From NCBI GenBank assembly GCA_002500925.1, contig DLTN01000037.1, forward strand, positions 6,755-12,077: 5,323 nt of DNA, written 5' to 3'. Shown piece after piece: positions 1 through 4,720 of this stretch. The notes below the pieces were generated by a model. It was not told where the DNA came from. It made no database searches and saw nothing but the letters and a program-made list of their open reading frames with translations. Numbering within the stretch: position 1 is the stretch's first letter; each line of letters begins with the position of its first letter. The DNA is from Gemmatimonadales bacterium UBA7835. Lineage in GTDB: Bacteria; Gemmatimonadota; Gemmatimonadetes; Longimicrobiales; Gaopeijiaceae. The translations under genes and the position numbers were made by a program.

Positions 1-1218
1 TCGCAGGACGTCGAGACGGAAACGCCTGCACGGCTTGCCATATTCCTGGACTGCGATTTCTGCGACGAAGCCTTCGTCCGACAAGAGCTTACCTATGTGG
101 ACCACGTCCGCGACCGCGAGGTCGCCGGTGTCCACATCCTCGTGACCCGAGAGGACACGGGCGCGGGCGGCGAGGCGCAGACGTTCGACCTCATCGGCCT
201 GGGTCCGTTCCAGGGGATGGACTTCTCGACGCTTCACACCATCAACGTGGACGCGACGGAGGCCGAGGCACGAGATGGATTCCTCCGCACGCTCCGAGCG
301 ACCCTCGTGCCGTACCTGATGCAAACGTCGATGCGGGACCGACTGCGGGTCGACGTCGCTCCTTCGGAGGAGGACGCAAGCCAGCAGACGCAGCCCGAAG
401 ACGATCCATGGGACAATTGGACAATCGAGATGTACTGGGACGGCAGCGCAGATTTCGAGTCCCAGCAGCGGGCCTTCGACACGCGCTACGGTGTGTATAT
501 CAACCGCGTGACGGAGGACTGGAAGCTCCAGTTTCGGCCGTTCTTCAACTACAACTACGACCGCTTTGATCGAGATGACGAGATCATCGAGAGCTCGTCG
601 CACCGAGACGGCTTCACCAGCTACGTCGTCCGGAGCATCTCGCCGCACTGGTCGATCGGGGGTTACGGGGACGTCTTGACGGAGACGTTCGCCAACGTCC
701 ACCTACGCTACCGTCTGATGCCCGCCATTGAGTGGAGTTTGTATCCGTATCAGGAGGCGACGCGACGCCAATTCACTGTGGCCTACCGCGTCGGTGCATC
801 CCACATCCAGTATCGGGATTCGACGATCTACAACGAGACCGAGCAGCTGCTTCCGGAGCAGATCCTCAACGTGGGCTACCGAGTCATCCAGCCGTGGGGC
901 GATGTCGACGTCGGCATCGACGCGTCGCAGTATCTGCACGATCTCTCGCGCTACAGCGCTCAGTTCAGCGGAGCTGTAGACGTTCGCATCACCCAGGGGC
1001 TTTCGATCGAGATCGGAGGCTCGTTCGAGCTCATCCGCGACCAGCTCAACTTGCGGAAGGGCGACGCGGACCTGGAGGAGGTTCTCCTACGCCGCACGCA
1101 GCTCGAAACGGACTACCAGGCAGGGCTCAGCTTCGGGTTCCGCTACCGATTCGGCTCAATCTTCAACAACGTCGTCAACACACGCTTCGGGGGCATAGGG
1201 AATCGGGATCGCTTCTGA
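1..1218 (+). CDS. Uncharacterised envelope protein with beta-barrel-like C-terminus (5' end missing)
   Basis: The frame is open from the first base to the TGA at 1216-1218, giving 405 visible residues. A GTG at 97 could be read as a start, but it has no Shine-Dalgarno sequence, and the 32 codons before it look like the same folded domain (ARLAIFLDCDFCDEAFVRQE), so the true start is upstream. Residues about 12-115 form a soluble alpha/beta-like domain with a Cys pair (DCDFCDE), followed by 'YVDHVRDREVAGVHILVTRE' and 'TFDLIGLGPFQG'. After an acidic linker (about 118-132), the remainder has alternating polar/aromatic strands typical of outer-membrane barrels (WKLQFRPFFNYNYDRF, WSIGGYGDV, SFGFRYRFGSIFNNVVN). 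It ends in Phe, as many barrel proteins do. I recall similar uncharacterised proteins in Gemmatimonadota and Bacteroidota-like genomes, but know no function. Outer-membrane location is inference. Codon third positions are strongly G/C, unlike the genes just downstream. Confidence 0.75.
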   Translation, partial: SQDVETETPARLAIFLDCDFCDEAFVRQELTYVDHVRDREVAGVHILVTREDTGAGGEAQTFDLIGLGPFQGMDFSTLHTINVDATEAEARDGFLRTLRATLVPYLMQTSMRDRLRVDVAPSEEDASQQTQPEDDPWDNWTIEMYWDGSADFESQQRAFDTRYGVYINRVTEDWKLQFRPFFNYNYDRFDRDDEIIESSSHRDGFTSYVVRSISPHWSIGGYGDVLTETFANVHLRYRLMPAIEWSLYPYQEATRRQFTVAYRVGASHIQYRDSTIYNETEQLLPEQILNVGYRVIQPWGDVDVGIDASQYLHDLSRYSAQFSGAVDVRITQGLSIEIGGSFELIRDQLNLRKGDADLEEVLLRRTQLETDYQAGLSFGFRYRFGSIFNNVVNTRFGGIGNRDRF

Positions 1219-1227
1219 CCCGAAGCG
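1210..1227 (+). terminator. Stem-loop over the stop codon of the first gene (weak terminator candidate)
   Basis: CGCTTC (1210-1215) pairs perfectly with GAAGCG (1222-1227) around a 6-nt loop that contains the TGA stop. A competing pairing exists just downstream: CCCGA at 1219-1223 with TCGGG at 1243-1247, enclosing AGCG/CGCT. No T-tract follows, so this is not a canonical intrinsic terminator. It may protect the 3' end or be chance. Confidence 0.25.
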
Positions 1228-1259
1228 GCTCCGCTACCTTGATCGGGCCCTAACTAAAA

Positions 1260-1281
1260 GAGGAATGGATATGACTACTGG
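1260..1281 (+). repeat. Start-region repeat, copy 1 (RBS plus first codons)
   Basis: This 22-bp block covers the Shine-Dalgarno sequence, spacer and first codons of the first small ORF. It matches 1533-1554 at 20 of 22 positions without gaps; the differences are G/A at 1267 and T/C at 1279. The G at 1267 creates an extra in-frame ATG at 1265 that copy 2 lacks. Both copies open a small membrane-protein frame beginning MTTG. Confidence 0.75.
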
Positions 1282-1423
1282 AGCTGGGATTGGTATTGGC
1301 TCAGCGATAGGAGTAGCACTTTATGTCGCCACAGATGAACCAGTTTGGCTAGCGGTAGGTATCGCTCTTGGTGCAGCTCTTGGTTCGCGAAAATCAAAAG
1401 ATCAGGATGAAGATTGTGAGTAG
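1271..1423 (+). CDS. Small glycine-zipper membrane protein, 50 aa
   Basis: The frame reads MTTGAGIGIGSAIGVALYVA, then a short polar turn (TDEPVW), a second hydrophobic stretch (LAVGIALGAALGS) and a charged tail (SRKSKDQDEDCE). Gly/Ala recur every few residues in both stretches (GxGxG, GxxxG), the pattern of glycine-zipper helices that pack in membranes, so a two-helix hairpin is likely. An AGAGGA Shine-Dalgarno at 1259-1264 sits 6-7 nt before ATG 1271. An in-frame ATG at 1265 would add Met-Asp but overlaps the spacer, so 1271 is preferred, as in the matching start at 1544. Short Gly-rich proteins of this style occur widely without known function. The 3' end overlaps the next small ORF by 17 nt. 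The function is not recognised. Confidence 0.6.
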   Translation: MTTGAGIGIGSAIGVALYVATDEPVWLAVGIALGAALGSRKSKDQDEDCE

Positions 1424-1532
1424 TCTATGGACTTGGTTCGTGGAGATGCCGTTGGTGACCTTTCTGCTTCTCATCGGCATCCCTTTGCTTCTCAGCTTAT
1501 TACACGACCACCTCTTCGGTGATAAGCGTTAG
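1407..1532 (+). CDS. Small single-pass membrane peptide, 41 aa
   Basis: From ATG 1407 the frame reads MKIVSSLWTWFVEMPLVTFL, then LLIGIPLLLSLL and a charged end HDHLFGDKR, stopping at TAG 1530-1532. One hydrophobic segment (about residues 15-32) is followed by a His/Lys/Arg-bearing tail, fitting a single transmembrane helix. The start overlaps the end of the preceding ORF in a different frame by 17 nt, so translation could be coupled. Its own Shine-Dalgarno is poor (AGG directly before the ATG). An in-frame ATG at 1446, just after GGAG, would give a 28-residue version beginning MPLVTF. The stop codon overlaps the AGGAGG ribosome-binding site of the next ORF. No family is recognised. Position and hydrophobic coherence support it more than any homology. 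Confidence 0.45.
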   Translation: MKIVSSLWTWFVEMPLVTFLLLIGIPLLLSLLHDHLFGDKR

Positions 1533-1554
1533 GAGGAATAGATATGACTACCGG
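1533..1554 (+). repeat. Start-region repeat, copy 2 (RBS plus first codons)
   Basis: This is the second copy of the block at 1260-1281 (20 of 22 identical). Here the Shine-Dalgarno is the perfect AGGAGG at 1531-1536, 7 nt before ATG 1544. The conserved part stops after the fourth codon (Met-Thr-Thr-Gly); beyond it the two ORFs do not resemble each other. Confidence 0.75.
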
Positions 1555-1684
1555 CGAAGTGTTTGGTTGGGCATGGAGTCTCATAATGGCCATACCGCTA
1601 TGGTTGGCGGTGCCGTTGTTCGTATACTGCGCGTTCAAACTTTACCAGGTCATAAGGGATAGGCGTGGTGGTGGTGCCCGATGA
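1544..1684 (+). CDS. Small single-pass membrane protein with basic tail, 46 aa
   Basis: The frame reads MTTGEVFGWAWSLIMAIPLW, then LAVPLFVYCAFKLYQ and ends VIRDRRGGGAR. A long hydrophobic, Trp-rich segment (about residues 7-31) precedes a strongly basic C-terminus. By the positive-inside rule this suggests one helix with the tail in the cytoplasm. A consensus AGGAGG lies 7 nt before ATG 1544, the best ribosome-binding site in the window, which supports real translation. It lies 11 nt after the previous ORF. Its first four residues match those of the 1271 ORF because the start block is duplicated. No family is recognised. It might belong to a multi-peptide membrane complex with its two neighbours, or be a holin-like or toxin-like mini-protein; nothing here decides between these. 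Confidence 0.55.
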   Translation: MTTGEVFGWAWSLIMAIPLWLAVPLFVYCAFKLYQVIRDRRGGGAR

Positions 1685-1693
1685 AAAAGACGC
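1674..1693 (+). repeat. Imperfect direct repeat, copy 1 (GAAAAAGACGC core)
   Basis: The 11-bp core GAAAAAGACGC at 1683-1693 recurs exactly at 1776-1786. Including the shared upstream GCCC, 16 of 20 positions match (1674-1693 against 1767-1786). The copies are 93 bp apart and flank the 1714-1731 palindrome. It may be a regulatory direct repeat or chance. Confidence 0.3.
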
Positions 1694-1713
1694 GGGAACG
1701 GATTCCGGGGGTT

Positions 1714-1731
1714 CATATCAAAAGTGATATG
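1714..1731. promoter_or_regulatory. 18-bp palindrome upstream of modABC, candidate operator
   Basis: CATATCA (1714-1720) and TGATATG (1725-1731) are perfect inverted copies around the spacer AAAG. Seven-base arms with a 4-nt spacer suit a dimeric helix-turn-helix regulator. As RNA it would be a short AU-rich hairpin with no T-tract, so it is not a terminator. It lies 105 bp before the modA ATG, in a place where a promoter would be expected. It does not look like the E. coli ModE site as I recall it. The regulator is unknown. Confidence 0.4.
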
Positions 1732-1766
1732 GGCTAATTGCACCCCTGTATTTTCAAACAGCAGAT

Positions 1767-1786
1767 GCGCCCTGCGAAAAAGACGC
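1767..1786 (+). repeat. Imperfect direct repeat, copy 2 (GAAAAAGACGC core)
   Basis: This is the second copy of the 1674-1693 repeat, ending 2 nt before the AAAGAGG ribosome-binding sequence of the mini-ORF that precedes modA. Confidence 0.3.
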
Positions 1787-1789
1787 TAA

Positions 1790-1794
1790 AGAGG
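1790..1794 (+). promoter_or_regulatory. Shine-Dalgarno AGAGG placed for GTG 1801, not for modA
   Basis: AGAGG ends 6 nt before GTG 1801, ideal spacing for that codon. The modA ATG at 1836 is 41 nt further on, far too distant for this site to serve it directly. No purine-rich sequence lies in the 15 nt before 1836 (TGCCTTGGTTTGACC). Confidence 0.55.
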
Positions 1795-1800
1795 TCTAAC

Positions 1801-1833
1801 GTGAAGAAAATATCTCTGTTTGCCTTGGTTTGA
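1801..1833 (+). CDS. Ten-codon leader ORF before modA
   Basis: GTG 1801 opens the frame MKKISLFALV and stops at TGA 1831-1833, only 2 nt before the modA ATG. A well-spaced AGAGG supports initiation here. The same frame is open back to an ATG at 1765, which would give 22 residues beginning MRPAKKTLKR. The peptide is basic then hydrophobic, like the start of a signal peptide, but it is out of frame with modA. The simplest reading is a leader that delivers ribosomes to modA by termination-reinitiation. Alternatives are a regulatory peptide, a remnant of an older modA start after a frameshift, or a sequencing indel. Confidence 0.35.
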   Translation: MKKISLFALV

Positions 1834-1835
1834 CC

Positions 1836-2606
1836 ATGCGATACCTGGCGACAAGGGCTCTGCTGTTGAGCACGCTGCTCTTGGGCTGTTCCGGTAGCGT
1901 AGACAGCCGAACCCGGCTGTCTATTTTTGCCGCTTCTTCGCTCACCGACTCCTTCCAGGACCTCGCTTCTGAATTCGAGGCCCAGAACCCTTCAATTGCG
2001 GTTGAGCTGGCATTTGCGGGAAGCCAAATCCTCCGGTTGCAAATTGAGCAAGGAGCTTCAGTAGACCTCTTTGCCTCGGCCAACCAGAAACATCTTCAGG
2101 AGCTCGTAGACGACGGTTATATGGGTTCTCCTAAAGTCTTTGCGTCAACCGATCTTGTTATGATCGTCCCGATAGCAAACCCTGCGGAGATCGAAACCTT
2201 TCAGGACCTGACCAGGGCATCGCGCATTGTACTGGGCAATGAATTTTCTCCAATCGGGCTCTATACTCTCGAGGTCTTAGAGAGGGCAACAGCTGACCTA
2301 GGAGCCTCTTTCGGCTCAGTCGTCAGTGAGCGCATCACTTCTCTAGAGAACAATGTTCGTATGGTTCGTGCCAAAGTAGAGCTTGGAGAGGCTGATGCAG
2401 CACTCGTCTACCGACCCGACGCTATCACCTCTAGCGGAGTCCTGACTCTTCCGATCCCCGACGCCTGGAACGTTCTTGCAGATTTTCCTGTCGCGGTCTC
2501 GACTGAAGCCCCCAATGGCCCCGAGGCGGCACTATTCCTTGAGTTTCTCTCTTCGCCAGAGGCCCAAGCGCTTCTTACGCGGCATGGCTTCGTGAGCGCT
2601 TCGTGA
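1836..2606 (+). CDS. modA: Molybdate ABC transporter, periplasmic substrate-binding lipoprotein ModA
   Basis: ModA captures molybdate (or tungstate) outside the inner membrane and hands it to ModB. The 256-residue product starts MRYLATRALLLSTLLLGCSG: a basic end, a hydrophobic run and a lipobox LLGC with Cys18, so it is probably lipid-anchored rather than freely periplasmic. Family blocks follow in order: FAASSL (31-36, Ser35 matching the oxyanion-binding Ser of E. coli ModA), AFAGSQ (59-64, Ser63), ASVDLFASAN (74-83), the SPIGLY hinge region (138-143), ENNVRMVRAKVELGEADAAL (171-190) and VYRPDA (191-196, Tyr192 matching the binding Tyr). ATG 1836 is chosen because the signal peptide begins there; a TTG at 1830 would add two residues. 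Neither has its own Shine-Dalgarno. The stop overlaps the modB start by 4 nt (GTGA). Specificity between Mo and W cannot be read from the sequence. Confidence 0.93.
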   Translation: MRYLATRALLLSTLLLGCSGSVDSRTRLSIFAASSLTDSFQDLASEFEAQNPSIAVELAFAGSQILRLQIEQGASVDLFASANQKHLQELVDDGYMGSPKVFASTDLVMIVPIANPAEIETFQDLTRASRIVLGNEFSPIGLYTLEVLERATADLGASFGSVVSERITSLENNVRMVRAKVELGEADAALVYRPDAITSSGVLTLPIPDAWNVLADFPVAVSTEAPNGPEAALFLEFLSSPEAQALLTRHGFVSAS

Positions 2607-3421
2607 GGGGAGGCAGTTGGCGCCAGTCTTCGCTGACGGGCATAGGGGTCCTCTTTGGCGTGACCCTCGCAGGGCTTCTGCTGCTCCCTTTTTTTGCTCT
2701 AGCGATCTCGACCCCGGCGAGCGATCTGCTTGAGGGGGCCACCCACCCCCTCTTTGCGTCGGCTTTGCTTCTCAGCCTTCGAACTACACTGACAAGCCTA
2801 TCGATCACCGTCGTTCTCGGAACACCTCTAGCCTGGTGGCTGGCCTCCTCTAGCTCAAAAACAGCGCGTGTGATCGAAGTTCTGGTGGGCCTTCCCATCG
2901 TCATACCACCCGCCGTCGTCGGCGTAGCCCTGCTGCAGACGTTTGGACGCGAGGGCCTTCTTGGTCCCGCTCTCGGGTCGGTCGGCATTGCTCTGCCCTT
3001 CACGGAGATTTCCGTCGTACTCGCGCAAATTGTGGTATCCGCCCCGTTCTTCGTTAAGGCTGGCGCTAGCGCCTTTCGCGAGGTCAGGCCAGACATGCTG
3101 ATCGTGGCGCGAACCCTCGGGGCCTCTCCCCCGGTTGCCTTTTTTCGGGTGGCATTGCCTATCGCACTGCCCGGCCTTCTGGTTGGTGCCTCGCTTGCTT
3201 GGGCCCGTGCCTTGGGAGAGTTCGGGGCTACCCTTCTGTTCGCGGGCAACATGCCTGGCCGAACGCAAACCATGCCCCTCGCCATCTTTTACGCACTCGA
3301 ATCTGACGTCCGATTAGCAATCGTGTTTTCTCTCGTGCTCGCTGCTGTGGGCATGCTTCTCTTGGTCGCTCTGCGCTTTTTGCCGGCCTTGAGGAATTTC
3401 ATGCGAGGTGGCAACGCATGA
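2603..3421 (+). CDS. modB: Molybdate ABC transporter permease ModB
   Basis: ModB is the inner-membrane channel subunit and normally works as a homodimer. The 272-residue product has about six hydrophobic segments (near residues 13-36, 58-80, 92-112, 135-155, 184-206 and 237-260). The cytoplasmic EAA loop that docks on ModC is clear at about 160-191 (EVRPDMLIVARTLGASP, then FFRVALPIALPG). It is followed by the ModB hallmark RALGEFGATLLFAGNMPGR at 202-220 and TQTMPLAIFY. Length and motifs fit a full-size member of the CysTW/ModB permease group. The start is GTG 2603, inside the modA stop (4-nt overlap), with only a weak ribosome-binding sequence, implying translational coupling. The end overlaps modC by ATGA. 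CysT/CysW sulfate permeases are related, but the GEFGATLLFAGN segment together with ModA favours molybdate. Confidence 0.93.
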   Translation: MRGGSWRQSSLTGIGVLFGVTLAGLLLLPFFALAISTPASDLLEGATHPLFASALLLSLRTTLTSLSITVVLGTPLAWWLASSSSKTARVIEVLVGLPIVIPPAVVGVALLQTFGREGLLGPALGSVGIALPFTEISVVLAQIVVSAPFFVKAGASAFREVRPDMLIVARTLGASPPVAFFRVALPIALPGLLVGASLAWARALGEFGATLLFAGNMPGRTQTMPLAIFYALESDVRLAIVFSLVLAAVGMLLLVALRFLPALRNFMRGGNA

Positions 3422-4143
3422 CCTCGTGGCAAGTCATAGTAAGAGCCCGTCGAGGGGAACTTGATCTTGACGTCACTTTCGAAGGTGATGAGCAGCCTAT
3501 TGCTCTGGTCGGACCCAACGGTAGTGGCAAGACCAGCGTACTTCGCGCGATCGCGGGAGTGCTCGACCTTCGCGATGCTCGTATCACTGTGGGTGACACC
3601 GTCCTCGAGGATACAAGTGCGGGCGTCCGCGTGCCTATAGAGGAGCGTCGGATAGGATATGTCCCTCAGGGCTTCGGCCTATTTCCGCACCTGACAGTCT
3701 TGGAAAACGTGGAGTTTGGTCTGTCCACCGGGAAAAACCCCCTGCAATCAGAAGAGCGCTCCCGCCGCGCTCTGCAGATGCTCTCGGAACTAAACTGTGC
3801 GTCGCTATCAGAACGCTCGGTGAAGCACCTTTCCGGTGGAGAGAAACAACGCATAGCCCTCGCTCGCTCGCTCGTGCTAGAACCCGCATTTCTTCTCCTT
3901 GACGAACCGCTTGCTGCCCTAGATGCAACACTTCGTCGGACGCTTCGTCAATTTCTAGCGGAGCGGCTTCGCTTGTTCCAGGGGCCCTCTATCACCGTGA
4001 CGCATGACGTGCGCGACGTGGCCGCTCTCGGGGCTCAGATTGTCGCACTCGAAAACGGTCGCATAGTTCAGCAGGGCCCACTCTCCTTAATCCAGCAGAG
4101 TCCTGCGACTGAATTCCTAGCAGAGTTCGTAGGAGCCGACTGA
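3418..4143 (+). CDS. modC: Molybdate ABC transporter ATP-binding protein ModC, short form without Mop domain
   Basis: ModC hydrolyses ATP on the cytoplasmic face to power import through ModB. All nucleotide-binding motifs are intact in the 241 residues: Walker A GPNGSGKT (32-39), Q-loop Gln84 in GYVPQ, signature LSGGEKQR (138-145), Walker B FLLLDEP (158-164), D-loop ALD (167-169) and switch His196 in VTHD. ATG 3418 has GAGGTGG shortly upstream and overlaps the modB stop by 4 nt. Classical ModC is about 350 residues and carries a C-terminal TOBE/Mop domain that binds oxyanion and inhibits transport. Here the protein ends at FVGAD right after the ATPase domain, with no frame for such a domain in the 65 bp that follow. 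Short ModC/WtpC-like ATPases are known, so this is probably natural rather than truncated. Tungstate transport is a possible alternative. Confidence 0.9.
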   Translation: MTSWQVIVRARRGELDLDVTFEGDEQPIALVGPNGSGKTSVLRAIAGVLDLRDARITVGDTVLEDTSAGVRVPIEERRIGYVPQGFGLFPHLTVLENVEFGLSTGKNPLQSEERSRRALQMLSELNCASLSERSVKHLSGGEKQRIALARSLVLEPAFLLLDEPLAALDATLRRTLRQFLAERLRLFQGPSITVTHDVRDVAALGAQIVALENGRIVQQGPLSLIQQSPATEFLAEFVGAD

Positions 4144-4172
4144 GCTAGGCCGTTAGTAGGCCACAAAAGTTC

Positions 4173-4189
4173 CGCGACCTGTCGTCGCG
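4173..4189 (-). terminator. Hairpin in the convergent gap, possible terminator of the minus-strand gene
   Basis: CGCGAC (4173-4178) pairs with GTCGCG (4184-4189) around a 5-nt loop. Read on the minus strand, the stem is followed by GAACTTTTG, a short T-run 3 nt away, so it could end transcription of the lipocalin-like gene. On the plus strand it is followed by ATCACTGTAAC, so it is a poor terminator for modC. The stem is only 6 bp. Confidence 0.35.
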
Positions 4190-4208
4190 ATCACTGTAAC
4201 TACGGAGA

Positions 4209-4598
4209 TCAGCCGCCCTGCCTCTTCGCCGTGAAAGGCATGGCCATCCCCATGTCGGGCACGTAGGCCTCCCCGGACATCTCGTCCCCGTCGACATCAG
4301 CCTCCATCTCAACAGTGAACCATTGTCCCTCTAGCCCCACATGCATAAGAAACGAGAGGACGCCGTCCTCATATACTCCGTCGCTGATCTCAACCCCGTC
4401 TACCATCTGAAGCTCAGCCGTCCCAGAAACATCGGTTCCGTCTTGCTCGAAGACGAATTCCGACTCCATGGTTCCAACGTCTGGTGAAGAGATTGTTAAT
4501 GTCCACGTGCCGGCCACTCCTTCCTGTGCGGAAACGGGGATCGCAGCCAGTGCAAGTGCGGCAAAGAGCAAGCCAAAGCCACGGACAGTGCGTTGCAT
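4209..4598 (-). CDS. Secreted lipocalin-like hypothetical protein, 129 aa
   Basis: The product begins MQRTVRGFGLLFAALALAAI PVSAQ, a Sec signal peptide with basic end, hydrophobic core and a likely signal peptidase I cut after SAQ or near it (about residue 25). The mature part is a run of short beta strands with family-like repeats: VAGTWTLTI, FEQDGTDVSGT, DGVYEDGVLSF, VEMEADVDGDEMSG and a closing PFTAKR. This resembles small beta-barrel, lipocalin-like proteins that are common and uncharacterised in Gemmatimonadota-like genomes. A periplasmic location is likely; the ligand is unknown. It is acidic, and the end is methionine-rich (PDMGMAMP). ATG 4598 is chosen because AGAGGT lies 7 nt upstream and the signal peptide starts there; a longer frame to 4745 exists but is not convincing. 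It lies 122 bp after the phosphatidyltransferase gene on the same strand and converges on modC. Confidence 0.8.
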   Translation of the reverse strand: MQRTVRGFGLLFAALALAAIPVSAQEGVAGTWTLTISSPDVGTMESEFVFEQDGTDVSGTAELQMVDGVEISDGVYEDGVLSFLMHVGLEGQWFTVEMEADVDGDEMSGEAYVPDMGMAMPFTAKRQGG

Positions 4599-4605
4599 GT
4601 GGGTT

Positions 4606-4611
4606 ACCTCT
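4606..4611 (-). promoter_or_regulatory. Ribosome-binding site AGAGGT that fixes the start of the lipocalin-like gene
   Basis: On the minus strand AGAGGT is followed by a 7-nt spacer (AACCCAC) and ATG 4598. It decides against the upstream ATG at 4745, which lies inside the neighbouring gene's coding end. Confidence 0.7.
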
Positions 4612-4720
4612 GAATGGTCCTGAAGAGTTCGGGTCGCTGCACGATACATGTGATGGAGCAGTGTTACAACTCGTGCGGGCCAAAAACGTACAATCTCGAC
4701 AAGCTCCAGCAGGAACCTCT

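Noticed and set aside
97..99. GTG at 97 as start of the first gene
   Set aside because: There is no Shine-Dalgarno, and upstream in-frame codons belong to the same conserved-looking domain.
732..1253. 173-codon plus-strand frame inside the first gene
   Set aside because: It is a low-complexity Arg/His-rich shadow frame of a GC-rich gene with no domain and no ribosome-binding site.
1681..1737. 18-codon ORF MKKTRERIPGVHIKSDMG starting in an ATGA overlap with the third small ORF
   Set aside because: It is very short, lacks a convincing ribosome-binding site, and its 3' end coincides with the palindrome. I cannot distinguish it from chance, although the ATGA overlap is suggestive.
1830..1832. 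TTG at 1830 as start of modA
   Set aside because: It overlaps the leader stop and adds only Met-Thr before a normal signal peptide start; ATG 1836 is the better start codon, though neither has its own ribosome-binding site.
1685..1835. Moco riboswitch or E. coli-type ModE site upstream of modA
   Set aside because: The leader is too short and lacks the extended multi-stem structure I would expect for a Moco RNA, and the palindrome is unlike the ModE site as I recall it. A covariance-model search could overturn this.
2575..3285. 236-codon minus-strand open frame across modB
   Set aside because: It is an Arg/Pro/Ser-rich antisense shadow of a clear permease gene, with no recognisable domain.
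4144..4208. Missing Mop domain of ModC encoded separately or after a frameshift
   Set aside because: Only 65 bp lie between modC and the convergent gene, with no room for a domain of about 65 residues.
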